A DNA stretch of 64,000 bases, from assembly GCF_000769915.1 (NCBI RefSeq), contig NZ_JRLV01000003.1, positions 62,001 through 126,000 of the forward strand, read 5' to 3'. Under the pieces are notes generated by a model. That model was not told where the DNA came from. It saw only the letters and a list, made by a program, of their open reading frames with translations, and searched no databases. Each line of letters starts with the position of its first letter. The stretch's first letter is position 1. Positions 51,790-60,366 of the stretch are shown piece by piece. The DNA is from Flavobacterium beibuense F44-8 (lineage in GTDB: Bacteria > Bacteroidota > Bacteroidia > Flavobacteriales > Flavobacteriaceae). Made by a program: the position numbers and the translations under genes.

Positions 51790-52158
51790 TCAGCAGAAAA
51801 ATTTAGGGTAATAAATTATTATGCCTACTATAACAGCACAAAGTGCCGCAAAAAATACGGCACCGGCTGCAATGTCTTTTATGAATCCTATCTTTTCGTG
51901 ATATTGCGGATGAATGAAGTCGGCTATTTTTTCGACAGCAGTATTAAGTCCCTCTATACTTAAAACCATCCCTATAGCCATAGTTTGGAAAAGCCATTCG
52001 GCAGCAGATATTTCAAAATAAAACCCTGCTATGGTTACCAGTACACCAATAGATGCCTGTACCATTATACTATGTTCGGTGGCTATAAGTTTACAAGCAC
52101 CTTTAAAAGCATAGGTAAAGCTTTTAATCCTGCCACTAATAAACCTTTTGTCCTTCAT
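51790..52158 (-). CDS. dgkA: Diacylglycerol kinase family protein
   Basis: A 122-residue integral membrane kinase with three helices (about 29-48, 55-74, 94-115). It has the DgkA/undecaprenol kinase pattern AFKGACKLIATEHSIMVQASI and SIEGLNTAVEKIADF, whose Glu residues are catalytic. It lies 12 bp after tpx on the same strand. Confidence 0.92.
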   Translation of the reverse strand: MKDKRFISGRIKSFTYAFKGACKLIATEHSIMVQASIGVLVTIAGFYFEISAAEWLFQTMAIGMVLSIEGLNTAVEKIADFIHPQYHEKIGFIKDIAAGAVFFAALCAVIVGIIIYYPKFFC

Positions 52159-52170
52159 TAAAGAGAATTA

Positions 52171-52668
52171 TTAAAGTGCTGCAAGAGCATTTTCATAATT
52201 AGGCTCGTCTGCAATTTCAGAAACCTGTTCAGTGTATTTTACGTTACCGTTTTCATCTAATACTACAACAGCACGTGAGTGTAATCCTGCAAGAGGACCA
52301 TCAGCAATGGTAAGACCATAGTTGTTTCCAAAAGCACCATCTTTAAAGTCAGAAAGTGTAATTACATTATCAAGACCTTCAGCACCACAAAAACGCTTTT
52401 GAGCAAATGGTAGGTCGCGTGAAATGCAAAGTACTTTTGTGTTTTCAAGAGAAGCGGCCTGCTCGTTAAATTTTCTTACAGATGTAGCACATGTTCCTGT
52501 ATCAATACTTGGGAAGATGTTAAGTACTAACTTAGAACCTTTAAAGTCAGCTAGTGAAGCTGGTGAAAGATCTGTTTTTATAAGTGTAAATTCTGGTGCT
52601 GCACTACCATTTTGAGGCAGCTCGCCCGATGTTTTTATTGGATTCCCTCCTAAAGTTATATTAGCCAT
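52171..52668 (-). CDS. tpx: Thiol peroxidase
   Basis: A 165-residue atypical 2-Cys peroxiredoxin. The peroxidatic Cys60 is in [20 protein letters not shown] and the resolving Cys94 in [27 protein letters not shown] is the typical opening. It removes lipid and organic hydroperoxides with thioredoxin. A minus-strand -7 box lies just upstream. Confidence 0.95.
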   Translation of the reverse strand: MANITLGGNPIKTSGELPQNGSAAPEFTLIKTDLSPASLADFKGSKLVLNIFPSIDTGTCATSVRKFNEQAASLENTKVLCISRDLPFAQKRFCGAEGLDNVITLSDFKDGAFGNNYGLTIADGPLAGLHSRAVVVLDENGNVKYTEQVSEIADEPNYENALAAL

Positions 52669-52690
52669 TTTAATAGATTTGATTAGCTAA

Positions 52691-52698
52691 CAAAAGTA
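52691..52698 (-). promoter_or_regulatory. -7 box (TACTTTTG on minus strand) for tpx
   Basis: Exact TAnnTTTG match 23 bp upstream of the tpx start. Confidence 0.45.
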
Positions 52699-52788
52699 AG
52701 AAAATATATTATAAGAAGAAGATGGTGCTTCTAGTTTTATAAATACATTAAGAGTATAAAAAACTACTTCAAGCTAACTGTTTAAATA

Positions 52789-53349
52789 CTAAAGCTCGTC
52801 TATTTTTTTTCGTTTGGTTTCTTTTATCGATTTGTAATGAGTAGGGGTGAAGCCTGTTATTTTTTTAAACTGACTCGATAAGTAAGCAGCACTGCTGTAA
52901 CCCATTTTATCGGCAATTTCACTAAGAGACATTTCATCATAAACCAAAAGCTCTTTTACTTTCTCTATGCGTTGTGCTATATAATATTTTTCGATAGTTG
53001 TGCCTTCAATATCAGAGAACAGGTTACTAAGATAAGTATAGTCATAATGCATTTTTTCGGCCAACCAAAACGAAAGATTTTGACTAAGTACTTCTCCCGA
53101 ATGATGTACAAGAGCTATAATCTCATTTTTAATCTGTTCAATAAGCCTACTTCTCTTATCATTAATTATTTCAAAACCTAAGCGCGTAAGTGACTCTTCC
53201 AGTTGTTGTAATTGAGAGGCAGATAAATCTCCATCTATAGTTACTTCTCCCAGTTCTATTGATTTTACAGGGGCTTTTATGGCTTCGAGTTCAGTTCTAA
53301 CCGCCATAATACAGCGGTTACAAACCATGTTTTTTATATAGAGTTGCAT
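52789..53349 (-). CDS. AraC-type regulator with N-terminal HMA-like metal domain
   Basis: A 186-residue protein. Residues 1-65 look like a heavy-metal-associated domain, with the metal-binding CxxC as MVCNRCIMAV (Cys10, Cys13) and the SASQLQQLEESLTRLGFEI end. A linker leads to an AraC HTH pair (YLSNLFSDIEG and LSEIADKMGYSSAAYLSSQFKKITGFTPTHYK). A metal-sensing transcription factor is the simplest reading. No efflux gene is adjacent, so the metal and targets are unknown. Confidence 0.85.
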   Translation of the reverse strand: MQLYIKNMVCNRCIMAVRTELEAIKAPVKSIELGEVTIDGDLSASQLQQLEESLTRLGFEIINDKRSRLIEQIKNEIIALVHHSGEVLSQNLSFWLAEKMHYDYTYLSNLFSDIEGTTIEKYYIAQRIEKVKELLVYDEMSLSEIADKMGYSSAAYLSSQFKKITGFTPTHYKSIKETKRKKIDEL

Positions 53350-53369
53350 AGTGTAGTTTAATATTTAAA

Positions 53370-53377
53370 CAAATGTA
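53370..53377 (-). promoter_or_regulatory. -7 box (TACATTTG on minus strand) for the HMA-AraC gene
   Basis: Exact TAnnTTTG match 21 bp upstream of the start codon. Confidence 0.45.
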
Positions 53378-53381
53378 AATA

Positions 53382-53412
53382 AAAAACGCTCCCTGTTTCC
53401 AGGAAGCGTTTA
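53382..53412 (-). terminator. Rho-independent terminator after DUF6952 gene
   Basis: Stem AAACGCT.CCTG/CAGG.AGCGTTT with one internal mismatch, and T run on the minus strand. Confidence 0.75.
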
Positions 53413-53433
53413 TTTATCCAAATTATGATAAAC

Positions 53434-53694
53434 CTAATTCTTGTCAATCGCACCGAGAACACGCGACATAAATGTGTTTAATGCCTCTTTGCGATCCATA
53501 CCGTCTTTAACTAATTTATTTACCTCAAGGGCTCCATACATGTTAGAGATAAGCTCTCCAATTACATCAAGTTCTTCATCCTTAAGAGAAGGAACTTCAG
53601 CTAGTGCCTCAAGTACGTCCAGGGTTTCAATTATGTAATCCTGATCGTTATCTTCTATAAATTGCGTTAAATGCTTAATTACTGGTAACTTCAT
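53434..53694 (-). CDS. DUF6952-like protein in a peroxiredoxin operon
   Basis: An 86-residue acidic, all-helical protein without signal, cysteine or membrane helix. I recall the family as DUF6952, which follows thioredoxin genes in flavobacteria. The start overlaps the thioredoxin stop by 20 bases, so translation is coupled. It probably assists the peroxiredoxin-thioredoxin pair, but no activity can be read. Confidence 0.72.
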   Translation of the reverse strand: MKLPVIKHLTQFIEDNDQDYIIETLDVLEALAEVPSLKDEELDVIGELISNMYGALEVNKLVKDGMDRKEALNTFMSRVLGAIDKN

Positions 53695-53989
53695 TGACTA
53701 AATCGGTTAATACGTCTAACTTGTTTGTTTGTACCTGATTTATAAGGTTTCCGTTTTTGAAAGTAGCAAATGTAGGCAGGTTGTCTACTTTAGCTAGTTT
53801 TCTTGATTCCGGATAGTTCTCGGCATCAGCTAATACAAACGTTATATTTTCATTCTCTGAAGCCATTTTTTTGAATTTCGGCTTCATGATTCTGCAGTTA
53901 CCACACCATCCTGCTGAATATTGTACTATTACAATTGGTTCAGCCGATACGATTTCTGCAAGATTATCTTTTTCAAGTTCCTGTAACAT
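53675..53989 (-). CDS. Thioredoxin family protein
   Basis: A 104-residue thioredoxin fold with the active site AGWCGNCRIMKP (Cys29 and Cys32), a CGNC variant of the usual CGPC that should change its redox potential. The cis-Pro is in VDNLPTFATF. It lies between a peroxiredoxin and DUF6952, 18 bp after the first, and is the likely electron donor for that peroxiredoxin. Confidence 0.92.
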   Translation of the reverse strand: MLQELEKDNLAEIVSAEPIVIVQYSAGWCGNCRIMKPKFKKMASENENITFVLADAENYPESRKLAKVDNLPTFATFKNGNLINQVQTNKLDVLTDLVNEVTSN

Positions 53990-54007
53990 GGCTTCGTCAA
54001 ATATTTA

Positions 54008-54646
54008 TTAGTTTACACTTAGGTAAGATGCAACACCGTTACGGTCTGCAGTCATAGCTTCTTTACCTTCTTCCCAGTTTGCAGGGCAAACCTCACCTTT
54101 AGTTTGTACGTGAGTATAAGCATCAATTAGTCTGATGTACTCGTTTACGTTACGACCAAGAGGCATATCGTTTACGCTTTCGTGGAAAATTTTTCCTGTT
54201 TCATCGATTAGGTAAGTAGCTCTGTAAGTTACGTTAGAACCTTCAAGTAAAACTGAGTCAGTTTCTTCATTGTATCCTGCAGTTTCAACATCAAGAATAC
54301 CAAGAATGCTTGAAAGGTTTCTGTTAGTATCTGCGATAAGCGGGTAAGTAACACCTTCAATACCACCGTTAGCTTTAGGAGTGTTTAACCAAGCGAAGTG
54401 AACTTCGTTAGTATCACAAGAAGCACCAATTACGATAGTGTTTCTTTTTTCAAACTCACCAAGAGCAGCTTGGAAAGCGTGAAGTTCTGTAGGGCATACA
54501 AAAGTGAAATCTTTAGGGTACCAAAATAAAAGTACTTTTTTGTTATTGTTTACAGCTTCTTCAAATACATTGATTTTAAGGTTGTCACCCATCTCTGAGA
54601 TAGCATCAACTGTAATGTTTGGGAATTTTTTTCCTACTAAAGACAT
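54008..54646 (-). CDS. Typical 2-Cys peroxiredoxin (AhpC/Prx1 family)
   Basis: A 212-residue peroxiredoxin. The peroxidatic Cys51 is in PKDFTFVCPTEL and the resolving Cys187 in KGEVCPANW. It reduces hydrogen peroxide and organic peroxides. It is first gene of a three-gene operon with thioredoxin and DUF6952, preceded by a -7 box; no ahpF is present, which fits thioredoxin as reductant. Confidence 0.94.
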   Translation of the reverse strand: MSLVGKKFPNITVDAISEMGDNLKINVFEEAVNNNKKVLLFWYPKDFTFVCPTELHAFQAALGEFEKRNTIVIGASCDTNEVHFAWLNTPKANGGIEGVTYPLIADTNRNLSSILGILDVETAGYNEETDSVLLEGSNVTYRATYLIDETGKIFHESVNDMPLGRNVNEYIRLIDAYTHVQTKGEVCPANWEEGKEAMTADRNGVASYLSVN

Positions 54647-54687
54647 ACTATTAATTAATTTTTATGGTTTATAATTTTTATTTGTTG

Positions 54688-54695
54688 CAAAAATA
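54688..54695 (-). promoter_or_regulatory. -7 box (TATTTTTG on minus strand) for the peroxiredoxin operon
   Basis: Exact TAnnTTTG match 42 bp upstream of the peroxiredoxin start. Confidence 0.45.
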
Positions 54696-54759
54696 GATCT
54701 TAATAGCTTTTGGTTATAGCTAACATCATCATTTATCCCTATTGAAATATAGAGAATCC

Positions 54760-56226
54760 TTATGTTGAACGCAATTTTCCGGCTAACGTTCTGATTTTTA
54801 TACCAAGAGCTGCAAAGGTAAGCGTCATTATAGGGCTCAGTATATTAAAAAAGGCATATGGTAAATAGGTAAGGGTAGGTACGCCAAGTACTCCCGACTG
54901 GTATGCACCACAGGTATTCCATGGCACAAGTACCGAAGTAACAGTACCCGAGTCTTCCAGTGTACGGCTTAGGTTTTCAGGAGCTAATCCTTTTTCCCTG
55001 TAGGCTTCGGCAAACATTTTACCTGGAACTACAATAGCCAAATATTGATCTGAAGCTGTAATGTTTAAAACGATGCAACTTCCTACAGTACTTGCAAAAA
55101 GCCCAAAAACACCATTGGCAACTTTTAGCATTGCATTACTTATAACTTTTAGAGCACCAATAGCTTCCATTATACCTCCAAATACCATGGCGCATATAAT
55201 TAGCCATATGGTAGGGAGCATTCCAACCATACCTTTAGATTCAAACAAATCCTGAAGGGTTTCGTTTGAAGTTTCTACTGTGCTGCTTATGGTAATGGAA
55301 TTCATTACTCCTTTATACCCTGAAATAAAATCCAGTTTTTCGCCTCCGCCAATTTTAGCTACTAGCTCAGGCTGAAATATTAAAGCAAATAGTCCACCTA
55401 ATAGTGTGCCTATTAATAGAGCGATAAGTGGTTCTGTTTTTCTAATAATTAATGCAATTACTATTACCGGTACTACAAATAACCACGGACTGATAGTGAA
55501 ACTTTCCTTAATGGCAATAAGTGTAGCCTGAGTATTTTCTGCACTACCATCTGCTGACTGGGTGAGTCCTAAAATAATAAATAGTATTAGTGTTATTAAA
55601 TAGGTAGGCACTGTGGTATAAGCCATATATTTTATATGGGTAAACAAGTCAGTTCCTGCCATGGCGGGTGCGAGGTTTGTAGTGTCTGAAAGGGGAGACA
55701 TCTTATCGCCAAAGTATGCTCCTGAGATAACCGCTCCTGCTACCATACCCGGATTGATATGCATGGTGTTCCCAATCCCTATTAATGCAACACCAATTGT
55801 AGCTGAAGTAGTCCATGAACTACCGGTAGCTATTGATATTATAGAACAAATAATCACACAGGCAGGAAGAAATATTTCAGGATGTAAAATTTTAAGTCCG
55901 TAATAAATCATAGCAGGTACAATACCGCTAACAAGCCACGTGCCTGAAAGGGATCCTACCAGTAAAAGTATGAGTATAGCTCCCGCTGTAGATTTAATGT
56001 TTTTAGATACTTTATTAAGCATCTTTTTGTAAGGTACGTTATTGATAAACCCAACAATAGCAGCAAAAGCGCCGCCCATTAATAAAACAAACTGATTGGA
56101 ACCACTAATGGCGTCACTCTCAAAAATGTAAACGTTTACTGCTAAAAAGCCGACAAGTAGTATTATTGGAATTAATGCCTGGGTAAGGCTTATTTGTTTG
56201 GTAATCTTATCCGGTATGTTATTCAT
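54760..56226 (-). CDS. nhaC: Na+/H+ antiporter NhaC family
   Basis: A 488-residue membrane protein with eleven or twelve helices. Typical phrases are GSSWTTSATIGVALIGIG (about 136-153), AGAVISGAYFGDKMSPLSDTTNLAPA, SDQYLAIVVPGKMF and LVPWNTCGAYQSGVLGV, which match NhaC antiporters. It exchanges sodium for protons (some members carry malate and lactate). It is monocistronic. Confidence 0.92.
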   Translation of the reverse strand: MNNIPDKITKQISLTQALIPIILLVGFLAVNVYIFESDAISGSNQFVLLMGGAFAAIVGFINNVPYKKMLNKVSKNIKSTAGAILILLLVGSLSGTWLVSGIVPAMIYYGLKILHPEIFLPACVIICSIISIATGSSWTTSATIGVALIGIGNTMHINPGMVAGAVISGAYFGDKMSPLSDTTNLAPAMAGTDLFTHIKYMAYTTVPTYLITLILFIILGLTQSADGSAENTQATLIAIKESFTISPWLFVVPVIVIALIIRKTEPLIALLIGTLLGGLFALIFQPELVAKIGGGEKLDFISGYKGVMNSITISSTVETSNETLQDLFESKGMVGMLPTIWLIICAMVFGGIMEAIGALKVISNAMLKVANGVFGLFASTVGSCIVLNITASDQYLAIVVPGKMFAEAYREKGLAPENLSRTLEDSGTVTSVLVPWNTCGAYQSGVLGVPTLTYLPYAFFNILSPIMTLTFAALGIKIRTLAGKLRST

Positions 56227-56314
56227 GAAGTGCCTTGCGAATTAAAAGAACGCAATATAATAAAAATCTGATATTTAGTAAGGAGGGGAGTAGTACTATT
56301 TTTAACAGCTTGAG

Positions 56315-56779
56315 TTATTCTTCAGTACTGTTTTTTAATCGTTGTATCATAGCTTTCATCTGTTCGATTTCTTTTTGCTGAGACTCGATTATTTTTTTAG
56401 ATAACTCCTGTACTTCGGGATCTTTTAAATCAGCATGCTGACTTGATAATATAGCTGATGAATGATGCGGAATCATAGCTTCCATATAGCGCACGTCATT
56501 GATATAAGTTTGTGTTCTCAACATAACAAAAGCCGCTGTAAAAAGCAGTACGCCTGTTATAATTAACACATTGTTCTTTTTACGGTTTTTATACATCCTT
56601 TGCATAAATAAAAGCATAATAAAACCCATGGGCACTACCATTAATATTGTCATATAAAAACGGTTGAGGCTAAAATAAATATGCTCTTCACTGGCTACAT
56701 TAGCATACATTACAGCATACATAACTATAAATGAAACCAGTAGCATGAGTAAAAACTTTCCGTAGTTTCCTTTTTCCAT
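56315..56779 (-). CDS. DUF305-containing membrane protein
   Basis: A 154-residue protein with three hydrophobic segments (about 9-27, 42-60, 72-88) and a C-terminal DUF305-like helix pair: YMEAMIPHHSSAILSSQHA and QQKEIEQMKAMIQ. The HH and Met-rich pattern is common near copper resistance genes, but no such gene is adjacent. Function unresolved. Confidence 0.82.
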   Translation of the reverse strand: MEKGNYGKFLLMLLVSFIVMYAVMYANVASEEHIYFSLNRFYMTILMVVPMGFIMLLFMQRMYKNRKKNNVLIITGVLLFTAAFVMLRTQTYINDVRYMEAMIPHHSSAILSSQHADLKDPEVQELSKKIIESQQKEIEQMKAMIQRLKNSTEE

Positions 56780-56811
56780 TACATTGCAATTTATAGTTTA
56801 ACAAAAGTAAA

Positions 56812-56819
56812 ATTACAAA
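56812..56819 (-). promoter_or_regulatory. -7 box (TACTTTTG on minus strand) for the DUF305 gene
   Basis: Exact TAnnTTTG match 33 bp upstream of the start codon. Confidence 0.45.
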
Positions 56820-56869
56820 TTAACTACGGGTAACTATGTTATAGATAAGTGAAAGTATTAGTAAACAGC

Positions 56870-57364
56870 TTATTTCCATGCTTCAAACAAAGCAAGAAGT
56901 GTTTCTCTTGAACCTTCATAGTACTTATTGGCTTTAAAGTTCGGAATTAAGTAGCTGTCAATTAATTTTTTACAGAATTCATCGCTAATAACCTGTTGGG
57001 TACCTGTGCCGGTATTAATTCTGACTTTACGTAGTGTTTTACTGAAAATAATAATGAGTCCGTTGTTTTTATCAGCTTTTCCAACACCCCATTTTTTGGA
57101 TAAGTCTAATGCATATTCGTAAAAATCAGTATAGCCTCCTATATTGTCAATAGTTATTATGGCAATTTCGTTAGTGGTTTCATTTTCAAAGTCAGTAATT
57201 AGCTTTTCAAGCTCTTCAACCTGCTCCTTAGTATACAAGCTTTCAAAATCGTTTACATAGCCTATAGGGGTAGGGAAAACGGTTTCCTGTTCTTTTTCCT
57301 GAGCGTTAATAAAGCAAAAAGGGAAAATTATAAAGAATGCTAAATAAGCTATTTTTGATTTCAT
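56870..57364 (-). CDS. TPM domain protein (exported, YgcG-like)
   Basis: A 164-residue protein with a signal peptide (MKSKIAYLAFFIIFPFCFINAQ) and one TPM domain: GYVNDFESLYTKEQVEELEKLI, TTNEIAIITI, WGVGKADKNNGLIIIFSK, VRINTGTGTQQVISDE and the closing SYLIPNFKANKYYEG. TPM proteins are envelope proteins linked to repair or quality control of membrane complexes (psb32 in plants); the role here is not known. Confidence 0.88.
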   Translation of the reverse strand: MKSKIAYLAFFIIFPFCFINAQEKEQETVFPTPIGYVNDFESLYTKEQVEELEKLITDFENETTNEIAIITIDNIGGYTDFYEYALDLSKKWGVGKADKNNGLIIIFSKTLRKVRINTGTGTQQVISDEFCKKLIDSYLIPNFKANKYYEGSRETLLALFEAWK

Positions 57365-57401
57365 TTTTGTTGGTAATTGTTGGTAGTTATAAATATAAAT
57401 A

Positions 57402-57436
57402 AAAAAGACTATCCTTGTTAGGGATAGTCTTTTTTA
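57402..57436 (-). terminator. Rho-independent terminator after second lpd
   Basis: Thirteen-base-pair stem AAAAAGACTATCC/GGATAGTCTTTTT with seven-base loop. Confidence 0.85.
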
Positions 57437-57452
57437 TTATTTATTTAAGTTC

Positions 57453-58841
57453 TTATAAGTGAATTACTTCACCATAAGCATCTGCAACAGCTTCCATTAC
57501 CGCTTCACTCATAGTAGGGTGAGGGTGAACCGCTTTTAGTATTTCGTGACCTGTAGTTTCAAGTTTACGTGCTACTACAGCCTCAGCAATCATATCGGTA
57601 ACACCGGCACCAATCATGTGGCAACCTAACCACTCACCGTACTTGGCATCAAAAATAACTTTTACAAAACCATCAGGAGTACCTGCAGCTTTTGCTTTAC
57701 CTGATGCAGTGAACGGGAATTTACCTACTTTAAGGTCGTATCCTTTTTCTTTAGCCTGTTTTTCTGTAAGACCTACAGAAGCAATCTCAGGAGTAGCATA
57801 AGTACATCCAGGGATGTTTCCGTAATCAAGAGGTTCTACGTGCATACCTGCTATTTTTTCAACACAAAGAATACCTTCTGCTGAAGCAACGTGTGCAAGT
57901 GCCTGACCAGGAACAACATCACCAATAGCGTAGTAACCAGGGATGTTTGTTTGGTAGTAGCTGTTTACTAATATTTTATCTCTGTCTGTAGCGATACCAA
58001 CTTCTTCAAGACCAATGTTCTCGATATTTGATTTGATACCTACTGCAGAAAGAACGATATCTGCTTCAAGAATTTCCTCTCCTTTAGCTGTTTTTACAGT
58101 AGCCTTAACTCCGTTACCGGTAGTGTCTACTTTCTCAACAGAAGAGTTAGTCATAATTTTTATACCTGCTTTTTTTAGTGAACGTTCAAATTGTTTTGAT
58201 ACGTCTTCATCTTCAACAGGAACAATATTTGGCATAAATTCAACGATAGTTACCTGAGTTCCCATTGCATTGTAAAAATGAGCAAACTCAACACCAATAG
58301 CTCCGGATCCAACAACAATCATAGATTTTGGTTGTTCCGGTAATGTCATTGCCTGACGGTATCCTATAACTTTTTTACCATCTTGAGGAAGGTTAGGAAG
58401 TTCTCTTGAACGTGCTCCTGTAGCTATAATGATATGATCAGCACTGATTTCGCTTGTTTTACCATCTTTATCGGTTACATCTACTTTTTTACCTGCTTTT
58501 ACTTTACCGGTACCATAGATAACCTCAATTTTATTCTTTTTCATAAGGAACTGAACACCTTTGCTCATACCATCGGCAACACCACGGCTACGCTCAATTA
58601 CCTTATTAAAGTCTTTATCAAACTCTTTTACTGTTAATCCGTAATCAGAAGCATGCTTAAGGTAGTCAAAAACCTGAGCACTTTTTAAAAGTGCTTTAGT
58701 AGGGATACATCCCCAGTTAAGGCATATACCTCCAAGGTTTTCTTTTTCTACAACAGCTACTTTAAATCCTAGCTGAGAAGCCCTGATAGCGGTTACATAA
58801 CCACCAGGACCGCTTCCTAAAACAATAATATCGTATTTCAT
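57453..58841 (-). CDS. lpdA: Dihydrolipoyl dehydrogenase, copy 2
   Basis: A 462-residue E3 with FAD motif GSGPGGY (9-15), redox Cys40/Cys45 in GGICLNWGCIPTK, NAD motif GSGAIGVEFA and the catalytic pair in HPHPT (His441). The GICLNWGCIPTKALLKSA form is typical of pyruvate dehydrogenase E3s. It differs clearly from copy 1 at 14164 in sequence and strand, so the two likely serve different 2-oxoacid complexes or the glycine cleavage system. Confidence 0.93.
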   Translation of the reverse strand: MKYDIIVLGSGPGGYVTAIRASQLGFKVAVVEKENLGGICLNWGCIPTKALLKSAQVFDYLKHASDYGLTVKEFDKDFNKVIERSRGVADGMSKGVQFLMKKNKIEVIYGTGKVKAGKKVDVTDKDGKTSEISADHIIIATGARSRELPNLPQDGKKVIGYRQAMTLPEQPKSMIVVGSGAIGVEFAHFYNAMGTQVTIVEFMPNIVPVEDEDVSKQFERSLKKAGIKIMTNSSVEKVDTTGNGVKATVKTAKGEEILEADIVLSAVGIKSNIENIGLEEVGIATDRDKILVNSYYQTNIPGYYAIGDVVPGQALAHVASAEGILCVEKIAGMHVEPLDYGNIPGCTYATPEIASVGLTEKQAKEKGYDLKVGKFPFTASGKAKAAGTPDGFVKVIFDAKYGEWLGCHMIGAGVTDMIAEAVVARKLETTGHEILKAVHPHPTMSEAVMEAVADAYGEVIHL

Positions 58842-59197
58842 CAGTATGTATTTTTCCGGTTTATTTTACGCGTACGAAAATAAGTATTTATTTGCTTATT
58901 ATAAAATGTTTGGATTTATTTCATTTTATCTAAAAATTAAATATTTAATATTCAAATTTGGTTAAAAAACAAATTAAATAACAAAATATTTAGTCATACT
59001 TAACATAGATTAACAATTTATTTGTAATTTTACTAGTGTTTAACCAAACCACGATCTAAAAAAGACTATCAATCTTTTTAATGTTTTTGTGATATTTAAT
59101 TTATAACTATTTGTTACAAAAATAATGTTGTGAAGGAATCATGTAAACAATCCTTTTCCAGTTAACCAATTTTACCCCACAAAACAAATTAAGGATT
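58842..59197. other. Intergenic region (356 bp), no gene seen
   Basis: Very AT-rich divergent spacer between the second lpd and a small membrane gene. I see no credible short frame and no exact -7 box in the expected places; a short hairpin (AAGGA/TCCTT, near 59133-59155) is weak. Confidence 0.4.
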
Positions 59198-59398
59198 ATG
59201 AGGATTTTAAGTTTAATATTGTCGACAATCGCTTTTTTCTCTACTGCTTTTTATGCGGTAGCAGAATTTCCTGATCTTACTACAGCAGGGGGAGTGTTGT
59301 ATTTCCTTATGCTGGTTATATTGCTTTTAATATTTATTACCGCGATTGTGCTGAGTTTGCCTTCAGGTATAATTAAGTTTGGTAATAAGTTTAAATAA
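59198..59398 (+). CDS. Small two-helix membrane protein (66 aa)
   Basis: A 66-residue protein with hydrophobic segments at about 3-20 and 31-53, the second ending in VLSLPSGIIKFGNKFK. A signal-like opening and a single downstream helix are visible; no known family is recognised. It is followed by a terminator and faces the OmpA gene. Confidence 0.6.
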   Translation: MRILSLILSTIAFFSTAFYAVAEFPDLTTAGGVLYFLMLVILLLIFITAIVLSLPSGIIKFGNKFK

Positions 59399-59426
59399 TA
59401 GAACAACAGAATAATCACCAAAAACA

Positions 59427-59452
59427 AAAGGCTGCCAAATGGCAGCCTTTAA
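59427..59452. terminator. Bidirectional terminator
   Basis: Ten-base-pair perfect stem AAAGGCTGCC/GGCAGCCTTT, four-base loop, between convergent genes. Confidence 0.85.
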
Positions 59453-59470
59453 TATTTTTTAACCCGAATA

Positions 59471-60301
59471 TTATTTCTGGTTCTTCATTTCTTTTTCAAT
59501 CATGTCGTAGAACTGATCGATTTTAGGAAGAATAAGAATTCTTGTTCTTCTGTTTCTTGCACGTCCTTCGGCAGTGTCATTAGACTCTAAAGGAACATAC
59601 TCTCCACGACCTGAAGCTACAAGCCTACCTGGTTCAATACCGAAGTCCTGTTGTAATATTCTTACGATTGAAGTAGCACGCTTAACACTTAAGTCCCAGT
59701 TATCCTGTAGTACAGGGTTTTTAATTGGCACATTATCAGTGTGGCCTTCAACCATACATTCAAAGTTTGATTTATCTTTTACAATAGCTGCAACTTTACC
59801 TAAAATTTCTTTAGCTCTGTCGCTTACCTGATAGCTACCGCTTTTAAATAAAAGCTTATCAGCAATAGAGATGTATACAACACCTTTTTCAACATTAACT
59901 TCAATATCCGGATCGTTTATACCTACAGCTCTCTTAACACTAGATACTAAAGCTAATGTTACAGAATCTTTACGGGTAATAGCATCCTGTAGTCTTGTTA
60001 TTTTAAGATCTTTTTCTTTTAGGCTTTCAAGCGTTTTTTCTAAATTCTCTGCTCCTTTAGAAGATAATGTAGTAACATTACCCACATTCGTTATAAGGTC
60101 AGCGTTTGTTTTCTTTAGATAATCAACCTGATCAGATAATGAACTTTTTTCGGATAAACAAGTGTTCAGTTTAACTGTTGCCGTATTAAGCAGATCTTGG
60201 ATCTCTTTGTTCTGTGCTTCTAACTCGGCAATCTTCTTTTTGGATCCACACGATGTCAGCGTCATTGCTGCCAATGATAGTAATAGAACGGTTCTTTTCA
60301 T
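59471..60301 (-). CDS. OmpA-family peptidoglycan-binding lipoprotein
   Basis: A 276-residue protein: signal with lipobox LTSCGSKKK (Cys18), a coiled coil rich in heptads (about 22-110), then an OmpA C-terminal domain (about 130-265) with FKSGSYQVSDRA, VEGHTDNVPI and SGRGEYVPLESNDTAEGRARNRR, whose Asp and Arg bind diaminopimelate. It links the outer membrane to peptidoglycan. Confidence 0.93.
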   Translation of the reverse strand: MKRTVLLLSLAAMTLTSCGSKKKIAELEAQNKEIQDLLNTATVKLNTCLSEKSSLSDQVDYLKKTNADLITNVGNVTTLSSKGAENLEKTLESLKEKDLKITRLQDAITRKDSVTLALVSSVKRAVGINDPDIEVNVEKGVVYISIADKLLFKSGSYQVSDRAKEILGKVAAIVKDKSNFECMVEGHTDNVPIKNPVLQDNWDLSVKRATSIVRILQQDFGIEPGRLVASGRGEYVPLESNDTAEGRARNRRTRILILPKIDQFYDMIEKEMKNQK

Positions 60302-60327
60302 AAGATTTGAAAAATTAATATTTGAAA

Positions 60328-60335
60328 CAAAATTA
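60328..60335 (-). promoter_or_regulatory. -7 box (TAATTTTG on minus strand) for the OmpA lipoprotein
   Basis: Exact TAnnTTTG match 27 bp upstream of the start codon. Confidence 0.45.
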
Positions 60336-60366
60336 TGTATATTCCTGCAAATATTAACGTACTGTG

